A stretch of DNA of 64,000 bases. It comes from Nocardia asteroides (GTDB taxonomy: Bacteria > Actinomycetota > Actinomycetes > Mycobacteriales > Mycobacteriaceae). Shown here one piece after another: positions 42,684 through 52,515 of this stretch. How positions within the stretch are numbered: position 1 is the stretch's first letter; each line of letters opens with the position of its first letter. The DNA lies in assembly GCA_019930625.1 (NCBI GenBank), contig CP082844.1, positions 2,170,001-2,234,000 of the forward strand, read 5' to 3'. Position numbers and translations under genes: made by a program. The notes below the pieces were generated by a model. That model ran no database searches. It saw nothing but the letters and a program-made list of their open reading frames with translations, and was not told where the DNA came from.

Positions 42684-43187
42684 GTGCACATCACCGCGAA
42701 GGTCGATTACGCGGTGCGAACGCTGCTCGAAATCGCAAGTGCGCCGCGGCTCGACCAGTCCGCGCTCGGGCTCGGCGCACCGCTCGTACAGGTCGCACCG
42801 GTGGTGAAGGCCGAAGCGATCGCGACCGCCCAGCGAATTCCACCCAAAGTGCTCGAGTCCGTGCTCGGCGAATTGCGCCGAGCCGAACTGGTGATCAGCA
42901 GACGCGGTCCGGACGGCGGCTATTGGCTGGCCAGGCCCGCCGCCGAGATCTCCATCGCCGACGTGATCCGCGCGATCGAGGGCCCGCTGGCCTCGGTGCG
43001 CGGTGCGCGACCGGAGGACGTCCACTATTCCGGCGCGGCCGAGCCGTTGCAGCGGGTGTGGATCGCGCTGCGGGTCAACATCCGGGCGGTGCTGGAGAAC
43101 GTCACCATCGCCGACATCGCGAGCAACCGGCTGCCCGGATTCGTCGAAGCGCTCACCGGAGATCCCGGCGCCTGGGCGCGCCGCTGA
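42684..43187 (+). CDS. Rrf2-family transcriptional regulator
   Basis: A 167-residue winged-helix regulator: ITAKVDYAVRTLLEIAS, IPPKVLESVLGELRRAELVISRRGPDGGYWLARP (recognition helix and wing), IADVIRAIEGPLASVRG. It has no cysteine at all, so it cannot bind the Fe-S cluster of IscR/NsrR-type members and must sense something else. GTG start with AGGAG eight bases upstream. It lies 38 bases after tetR and about 90 before the second ABC exporter, which it may control. Confidence 0.85.
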   Translation: MHITAKVDYAVRTLLEIASAPRLDQSALGLGAPLVQVAPVVKAEAIATAQRIPPKVLESVLGELRRAELVISRRGPDGGYWLARPAAEISIADVIRAIEGPLASVRGARPEDVHYSGAAEPLQRVWIALRVNIRAVLENVTIADIASNRLPGFVEALTGDPGAWARR

Positions 43188-43276
43188 CTCCGCGCACACC
43201 CCGACGGGAGAGCATTCATGCAGGTCAGGAATCTCCACGACGTATCGCGCCGACAGCCGGTAGCCTGCGATTCATC

Positions 43277-45010
43277 ATGCTGACCAGACTGCTACGCACA
43301 CATCTGTACCCCTACCGCGCCCAGCTCGCGGGGGTCGTTGTGCTTCAGCTGATCTCCGTCATCGCGATGCTGTATCTGCCCAGCCTGAACGCGGACCTGA
43401 TCGACAACGGCGTCACCAAAGGTGATATCGGCTACATCTGGACCACCGGCTTGTGGATGCTCGCGGTCACGGGCGTGCAGATCGTCGCGTCGGCCGCCTC
43501 GGTCTATCTCGGCGCGCAGGCCGCCATGGGCGCCGGCCGCGACCTGCGCGGCGCGCTGCTGCACCGCGTCGGCACATTCTCCGCGCGGGAAGTGAAGATG
43601 TTCGGCGCGCCCTCGCTGATCACCCGCAATACCAACGATATTCAGCAGGTTCAGCTGCTCGTCGTGATGTCGGCGACCATCCTGGTGATGGCGCCGATCA
43701 TGTGCGTGGGCGGCATCATCATGGCGTTGCGCGAAGACCTGGGTCTGTCCTGGCTGCTGCTGATCGCGGTGCCCGCGCTGGGGCTGTCCATGGCCGTGCT
43801 GATCTCCAAGATGGTGCCCGGTTTCCGGGACATGCAGGCCAGGATCGACGAGGTGAATCGGGTGCTGCGCGAGCAGATCACCGGCATCCGCGTGGTCAGG
43901 GCGTTCGTGCGGGAACGGCAGGAGACCTGGCGGTTCGGCCTGGCCAACACCGAACTCACCGATACCGCGGTGCGCGTCGGCCGGTTGATGGCGCTGATGT
44001 TCCCCACAGTCATGCTGATCAGCAATGTCACCGCCGTCGCGGTGATCTGGTTCGGCGGGCACGCGATCGACGAAGGGCATATGCAGATCGGTTCGCTCAC
44101 CGCGCTGCTGTCCTACATCATGCAGATCCTCACGGCCGTGATGATGGCCTCGTTCCTGGCCATGATGGCGCCGCGCGCCGCGGTCTCCGCCGACCGGATC
44201 GGCGAGGTGCTCGACACCGAATCCTCGGTCCACCCGCCGCGCCTGCCGCAGCCGTTCACCGACGACCCGGCCGTCGTGGACATCCAATTCGCCGAGTTCG
44301 CCTTCCCCGGCGCGGAGAAGCCGGTGCTGAGAGCCATCCGGTTCCAGATGCGTCCCGGCACCACCACCGCGATCGTCGGCTCCACCGGCTCCGGGAAAAC
44401 CACGCTGGTCAACCTGATCCCCCGGTTGATGGACGTCACCGACGGCGCGGTCTACGTCGGCGGCACCGACGTCCGCCATATCGACCTCGAGGTGTTGCGT
44501 GCGCAGATCGGCCTCGTCCCGCAGAAGGCGTATCTGTTCTCCGGCACGGTCGCGAGCAATCTGCGTTACGGCAATCCGCACGCCACCGACGAGGAACTAT
44601 GGCGTGCGCTGGAAATCGCGCAGGCCGCCGATTTCGTGCGGGAGATGCCGGAGGGATTGCAAGCCTCCGTCGCCCAAGGCGGCACAACGGTTTCCGGAGG
44701 TCAGCGTCAACGGCTGGCCATCGCGCGAGCGCTGGTGAAGAAGCCGAGGGTGTACCTGTTCGACGACTCGTTCTCCGCGCTCGACGTCGCGACCGACGCC
44801 AGGCTGCGCGAAGCGCTGAAGCCGGAGACCGCCGACGCCTCGGTCCTGATCGTCGCCCAACGGATAGCCACCATCCGGGACGCGGACCAGATCGTGGTGC
44901 TCGAAGACGGCGCGATGGCGGGTGTCGGCACCCACGAGCAACTCATGCGGGATTGCTCGGAATACCGGGAGATCGTCGAGTCACAGCTGAGTGCCGAGGA
45001 GGCGCGATGA
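43277..45010 (+). CDS. ABC exporter half, degenerate-site subunit (pair B)
   Basis: A 577-residue half-transporter: membrane domain about 15-300, ATPase with Walker A GSTGSGKTT, signature VSGGQRQRLAIARAL, Walker B VYLFDDSFSALD (Asp in place of the catalytic Glu) and switch IVAQRIA in which Gln replaces the usual His. Two substitutions mark it as the non-hydrolysing half. Sizes of this pair (577 and 634) match mycobacterial Rv1273c/Rv1272c. The ATG follows a TAGCCT box by ten bases. Stop/start overlap (ATGA) with the partner. Confidence 0.88.
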   Translation: MLTRLLRTHLYPYRAQLAGVVVLQLISVIAMLYLPSLNADLIDNGVTKGDIGYIWTTGLWMLAVTGVQIVASAASVYLGAQAAMGAGRDLRGALLHRVGTFSAREVKMFGAPSLITRNTNDIQQVQLLVVMSATILVMAPIMCVGGIIMALREDLGLSWLLLIAVPALGLSMAVLISKMVPGFRDMQARIDEVNRVLREQITGIRVVRAFVRERQETWRFGLANTELTDTAVRVGRLMALMFPTVMLISNVTAVAVIWFGGHAIDEGHMQIGSLTALLSYIMQILTAVMMASFLAMMAPRAAVSADRIGEVLDTESSVHPPRLPQPFTDDPAVVDIQFAEFAFPGAEKPVLRAIRFQMRPGTTTAIVGSTGSGKTTLVNLIPRLMDVTDGAVYVGGTDVRHIDLEVLRAQIGLVPQKAYLFSGTVASNLRYGNPHATDEELWRALEIAQAADFVREMPEGLQASVAQGGTTVSGGQRQRLAIARALVKKPRVYLFDDSFSALDVATDARLREALKPETADASVLIVAQRIATIRDADQIVVLEDGAMAGVGTHEQLMRDCSEYREIVESQLSAEEAR

Positions 45011-46911
45011 GACCCGGAATGCCCGGTCCCGGTGCTCCGGACAGCAAGGCGAAATCGTTCGGACCATCCCTGAAACGACTGCTGCGCAGGCTCGCCCCGG
45101 AACGGTTGCAGGTCGGGCTGATCATCGCGCTCGTCCTCGCGTCGGTGGTGCTGAACACCCTCGGCCCCTACATTCTCGGCAAGGCGACCAACTTGGTCTT
45201 CGACGGCGTGGTCGGCAAGCAACTGCCGCCCGGCATGACCAAGGAACAAGCGATCGAAGCGCTGCGAGCCGAGGGCGACGACACCTTCGCGGACATGCTC
45301 GGCGCCATGGACGTGGTCCCCGGCGTGGGAGTGGACTTCGGCGCGGTCGGCAGGGTTCTCGCCGTGGTGCTCGCGCTGTACATCGGCGCCGCCGTCTTCG
45401 GGTGGTTGCAGGGGTACCTGCTCAACATCGTGATCAACCGGACGGTGAAGCGGCTGCGCAGCGACGTCGAGGACAAGATCCATCGGCTTCCGTTGCGCTA
45501 CTTCGACTCCGCGCCGCGCGGTGACGTGCTCAGCCGGGTGACCAACGACGTGGACAACGTCTCCCAGAGCCTGCAGCAGACCATGAGCCAGCTACTCATC
45601 TCGGTGTTCTCGGTGCTCGGCATCCTGGTCATGATGTTCTGGATCTCGTGGGTGCTCGCGGTGATCGCGTTGCTCACCGTCCCCGCCGCGATCGTGGTCA
45701 CCGCGCAGATCGCGAAACGGTCCAAGCCGCACTTCGTCAACCAGTGGAAGTACACCGGACTGGTCAACGCCCAGGTCGAGGAGGCCTACACGGGGCACGA
45801 GGTGGTCACCGCGTTCGGCCGCAACCGCGAGGTCGGCAAGGAGTTCGACCAGCGCAACGAAGAGCTCTACCAGGCCAGCTTCAAAGCGCAGTTCATCTCG
45901 GGCCTGATCATGCCCGCGATCATGTTTTTGGGAAACGTGAACTTCGTGCTGGTCGCGCTGGTAGGCGGCCTCAAAGTCGCGACGGGCAGCCTCTCGCTCG
46001 GTGAGGTGCAGGCGTTCATCCAGTACTCCCGCCAGTTCAGCCAGCCGCTGACCCAGCTCGGCGCGATGGCCAACCTGTTGCAGTCCGGCGTCGCCTCGGC
46101 CGAGCGGATCTTCGAGATCCTCGACGCCGAGGAGCAGAGTCCGGACCCGGTGATGGCCGACGCCCGCCCGGTCGACCGCGGCCGGGTGGAATTCGAGGCC
46201 GTCTCGTTCCGCTACGAACCCGACAAGCCGGTGATCGAGCGGCTCTCCCTGCTGGCCGAGCCCGGCCATGTGGTCGCCATCGTCGGCCCGACCGGCGCGG
46301 GCAAGACCACGCTGGTGAACCTGCTCATGCGGTTCTACGAACTGGACGCGGGCGCGATCACGGTCGACGGCGTCGACATCACCGAGATCACCCGGGACCA
46401 CCTGCGTTCGCGCATCGGCATGGTCCTGCAGGACACCTGGCTGTTCCGCGGCACCATCCGGGAGAACATCGCCTACGGCAACCCGAACGCGAGCGAGGAG
46501 GATATCCTCGCCGCGGCGCGCGCCGCCTACGTCGACCGCTTCGTGCACGCCCTGCCCGACGGCTACGACACGGTCATCGACGAGGAGGGCTCCGGGGTCA
46601 GCGCGGGCGAGAAACAGCTGATCACCATCGCGCGCGCGTTCCTGGCCAAACCGTCGATCCTCATCCTGGACGAGGCGACCAGCTCGGTGGATACCCGCAC
46701 CGAGGTGCTGGTGCAACATGCCACCGCCGCGCTGCGTCGCGACCGGACCAGCTTCGTCATCGCCCACCGCCTGTCCACCATTCGCGACGCCGATCTGATC
46801 GTCGTCATGGAAGCGGGCCGGATCGTGGAACACGGCACGCACGAACGCCTGCTCGCCGAACGCGGGGCGTACTACCGCTTGTACAACGCCCAGTTCGCGG
46901 GAGTGGTGTGA
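45007..46911 (+). CDS. ABC exporter half, catalytic subunit (pair B)
   Basis: A 634-residue half-transporter translationally coupled to the preceding gene. After the first helix it has an extra segment of about 50 residues (GVVGKQLPPGMTKEQAIEAL, continuing to VVPGVGVDFG), an extracytoplasmic insertion as in Rv1272c homologues. The ATPase domain has Walker A GPTGAGKTT, signature VSAGEKQLITIARAF, Walker B ILILDEATSSVD (Glu present) and switch IAHRLST. The mycobacterial homologue has been linked to fatty-acid transport; the substrate here is inferred at best. Confidence 0.9.
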   Translation: MRPGMPGPGAPDSKAKSFGPSLKRLLRRLAPERLQVGLIIALVLASVVLNTLGPYILGKATNLVFDGVVGKQLPPGMTKEQAIEALRAEGDDTFADMLGAMDVVPGVGVDFGAVGRVLAVVLALYIGAAVFGWLQGYLLNIVINRTVKRLRSDVEDKIHRLPLRYFDSAPRGDVLSRVTNDVDNVSQSLQQTMSQLLISVFSVLGILVMMFWISWVLAVIALLTVPAAIVVTAQIAKRSKPHFVNQWKYTGLVNAQVEEAYTGHEVVTAFGRNREVGKEFDQRNEELYQASFKAQFISGLIMPAIMFLGNVNFVLVALVGGLKVATGSLSLGEVQAFIQYSRQFSQPLTQLGAMANLLQSGVASAERIFEILDAEEQSPDPVMADARPVDRGRVEFEAVSFRYEPDKPVIERLSLLAEPGHVVAIVGPTGAGKTTLVNLLMRFYELDAGAITVDGVDITEITRDHLRSRIGMVLQDTWLFRGTIRENIAYGNPNASEEDILAAARAAYVDRFVHALPDGYDTVIDEEGSGVSAGEKQLITIARAFLAKPSILILDEATSSVDTRTEVLVQHATAALRRDRTSFVIAHRLSTIRDADLIVVMEAGRIVEHGTHERLLAERGAYYRLYNAQFAGVV

Positions 46912-48222
<1,311 letters not shown>

Positions 48223-48227
48223 TTTCG

Positions 48228-48998
48228 TCAGGTGCGCAGCGGATCGCCTTGCGTGGGCGCGTAGGTGGGTTCGTGCTTCTTGAGGAACGCGATGACCCGG
48301 TAGGTGATCGGAAGCACAATTACCTCGCAGAGCGTTTTCCAGATGAAGCCGACGATCACGTAGTTGACGAACTGCTGCCAGGTGTCGATACCGATGGCGC
48401 CCGCGGCGATCGAGCAGAAGATCAGCGTGTCGGCGAGTTCGCCGACGATGGTCGACCCGATCAGCCTGGCCCACAGGTACTTTTCCTTCGTCCGCTCCTT
48501 GATCAGCACCAGCGTCGCGGAATTGAGCAGCTGGCCGACGAAGTACCCGGCCAGACCCGCGACGACCAGGCGCGGCGTCGTCCCGAGGACGGTGCGGAAC
48601 GCCTCTTGGTTCTCGTAGAACCCCGCGGCGGGCAGCCGGATGGCGATGGCGAAGCAGACGACCGTCAGCAGCAGTCCGGCGAAGCCGTAGTAGATGGCGC
48701 GCCGAGTGGCGCGGAAGCCGTACACCTCGCTCAGTACGTCGCCGAGGATGTAGGCCAGCGGGAACAGGAAGAAGGCGCCGTCGGTGGCGATCGGCAGGAT
48801 TTGCAGCGGCCCCAGCGACACCGAGCGATCGCCGAGGAACTCCACCCCCTTGGTGGCGCAGATATTGGAAATGATCAAGGTCGCAGTGAACAGTGCCACG
48901 ATCGGTGCGTAGTACCCCCGCGCCACCTGGGCAAATGCCGCATGGTCCGCGGGGCGCCCAGGCCCGCCGTGCTCTTGGGTGGTTTTCGACTCACTCAC
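48228..48998 (-). CDS. YhhQ-family queuosine precursor transporter
   Basis: A 256-residue membrane protein with six or seven helices. Motifs of the family: TATLIISNICATKGVEFLG, LGDVLSEVYGFRATRRAIYYGF, LLNSATLVLIKERTKEKYLWARLIGSTIVGELADTLIF and GFIWKTLCEVIVLPITYRVI. YhhQ homologues import preQ0 or preQ1. The start is probably GTG at 48998; the frame is open to a TTG at 49036. The convergent tgt neighbour supports the assignment. Confidence 0.9.
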   Translation of the reverse strand: MSESKTTQEHGGPGRPADHAAFAQVARGYYAPIVALFTATLIISNICATKGVEFLGDRSVSLGPLQILPIATDGAFFLFPLAYILGDVLSEVYGFRATRRAIYYGFAGLLLTVVCFAIAIRLPAAGFYENQEAFRTVLGTTPRLVVAGLAGYFVGQLLNSATLVLIKERTKEKYLWARLIGSTIVGELADTLIFCSIAAGAIGIDTWQQFVNYVIVGFIWKTLCEVIVLPITYRVIAFLKKHEPTYAPTQGDPLRT

Positions 48999-49024
48999 CC
49001 GCATCATCCAACCAGGTTGTGGAA

Positions 49025-49030
49025 TACGCT
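49025..49030 (+). promoter_or_regulatory. -10 box of leaderless promoter
   Basis: TACGCT, six bases, then ATG at 49037. Confidence 0.6.
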
Positions 49031-49036
49031 GTAGCA

Positions 49037-49549
49037 ATGACGAATCCCGGCGATTCCGACGAGTGGTGGAAGCAGTACGGCGGCCAAGGCGTGTCGCCGG
49101 AGTCCGGTGGGCAGAGCTCGGTGCCGCAGTACCCGAGCCCTGAGCAGCCGCCGTCGGGTTACCCGTCGGCGCCGCAGTACCCGGTACAGCCGCCCTCGCA
49201 GCCGATGACGCCGCCTCCGCAACCGCAGTACCCGCCCTATCAGCAACAGCCGTACCCCCAGCCGAACTACGGCTATCAGAGTCCCTATCAGCCCTACGGC
49301 GTCCCGGCGCAGGGCACCAACGGCTTGGCGATCGGTGCGCTGATCTCGTCGCTGGTCGGGTTCGTCACCTGTGGGCTCGGCTCGATCGTCGGCATCATCC
49401 TCGGCGTGGTCGCACTGAACCAGATCAAGCAGAGCGGTCAAGAAGGGCGCGGCATGGCGCTGGCCGGCATCTGGATCGGCGTCGGCGCGATCGTGCTCGG
49501 CATCCTGTGGTTCGTCGTCGTGATCATCGCGGGAGCGACCAGCGCGTAG
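49037..49549 (+). CDS. DUF4190-type membrane protein with Pro/Gln/Tyr-rich N-terminus
   Basis: A 170-residue protein. Residues 1-95 are low complexity (many PQYP, PPYQQQP units), followed by two transmembrane helices (AIGALISSLVGFVTCGLGSI and GIWIGVGAIVLGILWFVVVI) that match DUF4190. The function is unknown; in actinobacteria such proteins are common and are suspected to act at the envelope or septum. The start is fixed by TACGCT six bases upstream. A strong bidirectional hairpin follows. Confidence 0.8.
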   Translation: MTNPGDSDEWWKQYGGQGVSPESGGQSSVPQYPSPEQPPSGYPSAPQYPVQPPSQPMTPPPQPQYPPYQQQPYPQPNYGYQSPYQPYGVPAQGTNGLAIGALISSLVGFVTCGLGSIVGIILGVVALNQIKQSGQEGRGMALAGIWIGVGAIVLGILWFVVVIIAGATSA

Positions 49550-49571
49550 CGGCGCGGGCCGGGAAGCAGCA

Positions 49572-49598
49572 GGGGCGCACCCGATTCGGGTGCGCCCC
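49572..49598. terminator. Bidirectional terminator
   Basis: GGGGCGCACCCG pairs perfectly with CGGGTGCGCCCC around ATT, between the converging DUF4190 and RDD genes. Confidence 0.8.
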
Positions 49599-49624
49599 TA
49601 CGCATTCGGTGCCGCTGTGGCGGA

Positions 49625-50281
49625 TCAGGCCTTGACGACCTGGGTGCCGCCCGCGAACTTGTCGTGCCAGCCCTGCTTGTTCGGGTCCTGCGAGATGGTG
49701 ACCATGATGTAGATCGCCAAGCCGAGCGAGACGAGGCCGCCGACGCACGGAATGATGTTCGCCGCGACGAACACGTTGCGCTTCAGCGAGGTGACCGGGT
49801 CGATCTTCGCGGCGCCACCGGGGGCGAGCACCTTCAGGCCGAGGATCTTCTTGCCGAGCGTGGTGCCCTGCGAGGTCTCCATGCCGACGAAGTAGCCGAG
49901 CTGGACCAGGGTCCAGACCAGGCCGAGACCGATGGTCAAGCCCACCGAGTTGTTGACCAGGAGGTAGAGGATGAAGTACGGGATCATCAGGATGATCGCG
50001 TCGATGACGCGGGCGCCGATGCGGGTGCCGAGATCGCCCGGCTGGCCGCCGTAGTTGTTGAACCCGGGCTGCTGCGGGTACTGACCGTAGGGATCCTGCC
50101 CGTACTGCGGCTGCTGGCCGTACTGCGGCTGTTGCTGCCCGTACTGGGGCTGCTGCCCGTACTGCGGCTGCTGACCGTACTGAGGCTGCTGACCGTACTG
50201 GTCGCCGCCCTGCGGGTACGGCTGCCCGTACGGCTGCCCGCCCTGCGGATACTGGTTGGGGTCGTACCCACCGCTTGTCAT
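49625..50281 (-). CDS. RDD-family membrane protein with YGQQPQ repeats
   Basis: A 218-residue protein. Residues 1-75 are low complexity with at least five YGQQPQ-type units; then an RDD domain (LGTRIGARVIDAIILMIPYF, TLGKKILGLKVL, KRNVFVAANIIPC) with three to four helices. RDD proteins are sometimes Na+/H+ antiporter-like but mostly uncharacterised. ATG at 50281. Its repeat-rich cytosolic N-terminus resembles that of the convergent DUF4190 protein, so the two may interact (inference). Confidence 0.8.
   Translation of the reverse strand: MTSGGYDPNQYPQGGQPYGQPYPQGGDQYGQQPQYGQQPQYGQQPQYGQQQPQYGQQPQYGQDPYGQYPQQPGFNNYGGQPGDLGTRIGARVIDAIILMIPYFILYLLVNNSVGLTIGLGLVWTLVQLGYFVGMETSQGTTLGKKILGLKVLAPGGAAKIDPVTSLKRNVFVAANIIPCVGGLVSLGLAIYIMVTISQDPNKQGWHDKFAGGTQVVKA
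50099..50215 (-). repeat. Tandem codon repeats encoding YGQQPQ
   Basis: About 18-base units, five or more copies, in the RDD gene. Such tracts can expand or contract by slippage. Confidence 0.7.
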
Positions 50282-50327
50282 AGTTGTTTGTCCTCGTCGA
50301 TTGATCAGTAGTTGGACGATGCGTACG

Positions 50328-51245
50328 TTACGGACATCGGCTGCGTTGCAACAACCCATTCACGTCGAGTATCCATGGTTCGCGGGGTAGCCGCCCGGCG
50401 TCGAAACGCGCGAGTAGCTCGGACGACGATGTCGCGGCGCAGCCGAGCGAAGCGGCCAGTGCCGAGACTACTTCCTCCGGCGTGTTGCCGAGCGCCAAGC
50501 GTTCGCGGAGTGTCACCGCCCCATCCCGTTTCGCCAGTCGCCGCCGTTCGGTGTTGAGCACCAGCGGCACGTGGGCGTAGCGCGGCACCGGAAGGTCGAG
50601 CAGCGTCGCGAGGTACGCCTGTCGCGGGGTCGACGGCAAAAGGTCGTCACCGCGCACCACCTGGTCCACGCCTTGTGCCGCGTCGTCGACCACGACGGCG
50701 AGGTTGTAGGCCGGGATGCCGTCGCCACGGCGCAGCACCACGTCGTCGACCGGACCGCGGTAGCGACCGTGCAGCTCGTCGTGCACTTCGAACTGCGTCG
50801 CGGTGGCCCGCAGGCGCAGCGCGGCCGGGCGGCCCTCGGCGCGCCACCGGTCGCGCGCCGACGCGCTCAGCGTGCGACAGGTGCCGGGGTAGGCGCCCGA
50901 CGGCCCGTGTGGCGCCGACGCGGCCTTCTGAATTTCCCTTCGGGTGCAGAAGCATTCGTAGGTGAGCCCGGCGGCGGTGAGGCGTTCGATGGCCGCCTCG
51001 TACCGCGGCAATCGATCGGACTGGCGTACCACCGGTCCGTCCCAATCCACGCCGATCGCGGCGAGATCCTCCAGCTGCCGCTGCTGCGCACCGGGGCGCA
51101 CCCGGTCCAGATCATCGATGCGGAGCAGGAACCGGCGGCCGGTGGAGCGAGCGAACGCCCAGGCCAGCAGCGCGGTGCGGAGATTGCCCAGGTGCAGGTC
51201 CCCGGACGGGCTCGGCGCATACCTGCCCGCGCCCGGCTCAGGCAC
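50328..51245 (-). CDS. gluQ: Glutamyl-queuosine tRNA(Asp) synthetase
   Basis: A 305-residue truncated glutamyl-tRNA synthetase that attaches glutamate to queuosine in tRNA-Asp. It has the catalytic HIGH-type motif SPSGDLHLGNLRTALLAW, LRIDDLDRVR, the four-ligand zinc site YECFCTRREI with a later YPGTCR, VVDDAAQGVDQVVRGDDLL, and the KMSKS equivalent RRLAKRDGA. The anticodon-binding domain is absent, as in all GluQ-RS. GTG 51245 was taken as start. With tgt and YhhQ in the same 4 kb this strongly suggests that queuosine is made and glutamylated here. Confidence 0.92.
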   Translation of the reverse strand: MPEPGAGRYAPSPSGDLHLGNLRTALLAWAFARSTGRRFLLRIDDLDRVRPGAQQRQLEDLAAIGVDWDGPVVRQSDRLPRYEAAIERLTAAGLTYECFCTRREIQKAASAPHGPSGAYPGTCRTLSASARDRWRAEGRPAALRLRATATQFEVHDELHGRYRGPVDDVVLRRGDGIPAYNLAVVVDDAAQGVDQVVRGDDLLPSTPRQAYLATLLDLPVPRYAHVPLVLNTERRRLAKRDGAVTLRERLALGNTPEEVVSALAASLGCAATSSSELLARFDAGRLPREPWILDVNGLLQRSRCP

Positions 51246-51301
51246 GGGCCCGGCTGGTAGACGATGAGGTGCGCACGTCGGCCATGGTAAAAGCCGGGCG
51301 G

Positions 51302-51784
51302 TCAGACGCACAGACGCGGCCGCAGGTCGGCCTCGGACGGTTCGTCGCCGGCCGCCAGCGTGGCGAGTAGTGATTCGGCGTGCGCGACCAGTCCGGTGAG
51401 GTCGATATCGTAGGGCGCCTGCCCACTCTCGGGGCGGTATGCCGTCAACCGCGACACAGCGCGGGCGAGCAGTGTACGCGCTCCCTTGGGATTTCCGCGC
51501 TGTATGTGGGTTAGCCCGACAGCGAACTGCGCGAGCGCCTGCCACAGCATCCGCTCGGCGAACGGTCCGTTCTTCCACGCGGCCTCTAAAACCTCGTGTG
51601 CGTTGAATGCTAGTCCGTCGTCCAGCAGTTGCTGGGCGAAGGCCAAGGTTTGCTGGGGTGGAAGATCGAGATCATCGGGAATTCGGGCAACTCCGGTGCT
51701 GCCGGGAGGCAGTGGACGCCCGAGGCGGTCGCGCGGACGGGCATTACGGGCACGACCTGCGTCGTCGCGAGCGCGTTCGACCAT
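51302..51784 (-). CDS. DUF309-family protein
   Basis: A 160-residue helical protein with the DUF309 signature DDGLAFNAHEVLEAAWKNGP and ALAQFAVGLTHIQRGNPKGARTLL. The fold resembles small helical repeats; the function is unknown. The ATG at 51784 follows CATGAT by seven bases; upstream extension has no family similarity. It shares direction with gluQ, 56 bases away, and may be expressed separately. Confidence 0.8.
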   Translation of the reverse strand: MVERARDDAGRARNARPRDRLGRPLPPGSTGVARIPDDLDLPPQQTLAFAQQLLDDGLAFNAHEVLEAAWKNGPFAERMLWQALAQFAVGLTHIQRGNPKGARTLLARAVSRLTAYRPESGQAPYDIDLTGLVAHAESLLATLAAGDEPSEADLRPRLCV

Positions 51785-52208
51785 AGGTTCCATCATGCAC
51801 GGCCGCCGCCGCGGCGTCGACGCGGCCCGTGGCCGTGCGCGAATTGTCGTCCGATAACAGAGCAATCACATCCGTTAAATACATTGTGGTACGCCGGTGC
51901 TGGGAATGAATGCCACGGGCTGGCAATGCTCCCGCAACTTCCCTGCTTCGCAAACGTGTGTGGTTGCGATGATTGAATAGGCAAGAGCCCGGCAAACTTT
52001 CGAGGGACCTGCTAGTGTTACCGCGCGGGGACAGGCCCCGCGCGAGGTTAATTTCCTCTCGAACTCGATGTGCGATATCGACGCACCGAGAATGTGCGCT
52101 CCGGCGAGGAGTGCACCACGGGATTCGGCTTCCGGAGTCGGGTACCGATGCTAGCTGGAACGATGTCAGGAGAAATCTCGCTCTCGACGCAGCAAAGGAG
52201 CTAGTGCC
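51785..52208. other. 424-bp gap between DUF309 and DUF397 genes
   Basis: No gene I can support. The open frame 51973-52383 has no recognisable product. The 3' part holds the ribosome site (AAGGAG) of the DUF397 gene. Confidence 0.4.
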
Positions 52209-52418
52209 GTGGAGGTTGATTGGACGGGCGCTGTGTGGCGCAAGAGCACATACAGCGGTCCGGATGGGAACTGCGTGGAAGTCGCTTTTCTCGTCGACGG
52301 CAGTGTCGCGGTTCGTGACACCAAGGACAGTGGAAGTGGCCCGGTCTTGGCGTTTGCGCCGGGTGAGTGGGATGCATTCCTAACGGGGGTCTCGACGGGA
52401 GAGTTCCGGCGCGGCTGA
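52209..52418 (+). CDS. DUF397 protein without XRE partner
   Basis: A 69-residue DUF397 protein: GAVWRKSTYSGPDGNCVEVA, VAVRDTKDSG, GPVLAFAPGEWDAFLTGV. DUF397 genes normally sit beside an XRE regulator and behave like small partner or antitoxin-like proteins (as in the streptomycete WhiJ family). No such regulator is adjacent here; the nearest is the element-borne one at 33079. AAGGAGCT precedes the GTG start. Confidence 0.85.
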   Translation: MEVDWTGAVWRKSTYSGPDGNCVEVAFLVDGSVAVRDTKDSGSGPVLAFAPGEWDAFLTGVSTGEFRRG

Positions 52419-52451
52419 ACCGCTCCAGAATCGCCTGAACAAGGCAAAGCG

Positions 52452-52478
52452 GGCCCCGGGTCGTGCGGACTCGGGGCC
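52452..52478. terminator. Bidirectional terminator
   Basis: GGCCCCGGGTC pairs with GACTCGGGGCC (one mismatch) between convergent DUF397 and qcrB genes. Confidence 0.65.
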
Positions 52479-52515
52479 TTCGCGATTTTCGAGCAGGAGG
52501 GGCGGTGCCCTCGAA

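Noticed and set aside
43453..46911. 1152-aa continuous plus-strand frame across both pair-B ABC genes
   Set aside because: Its N-terminal half is an out-of-frame reading of the first ABC gene; only the part from 45007 is real.
51973..52383. Open frame overlapping the DUF397 gene
   Set aside because: Different frame from DUF397, no ribosome site and no recognisable product.
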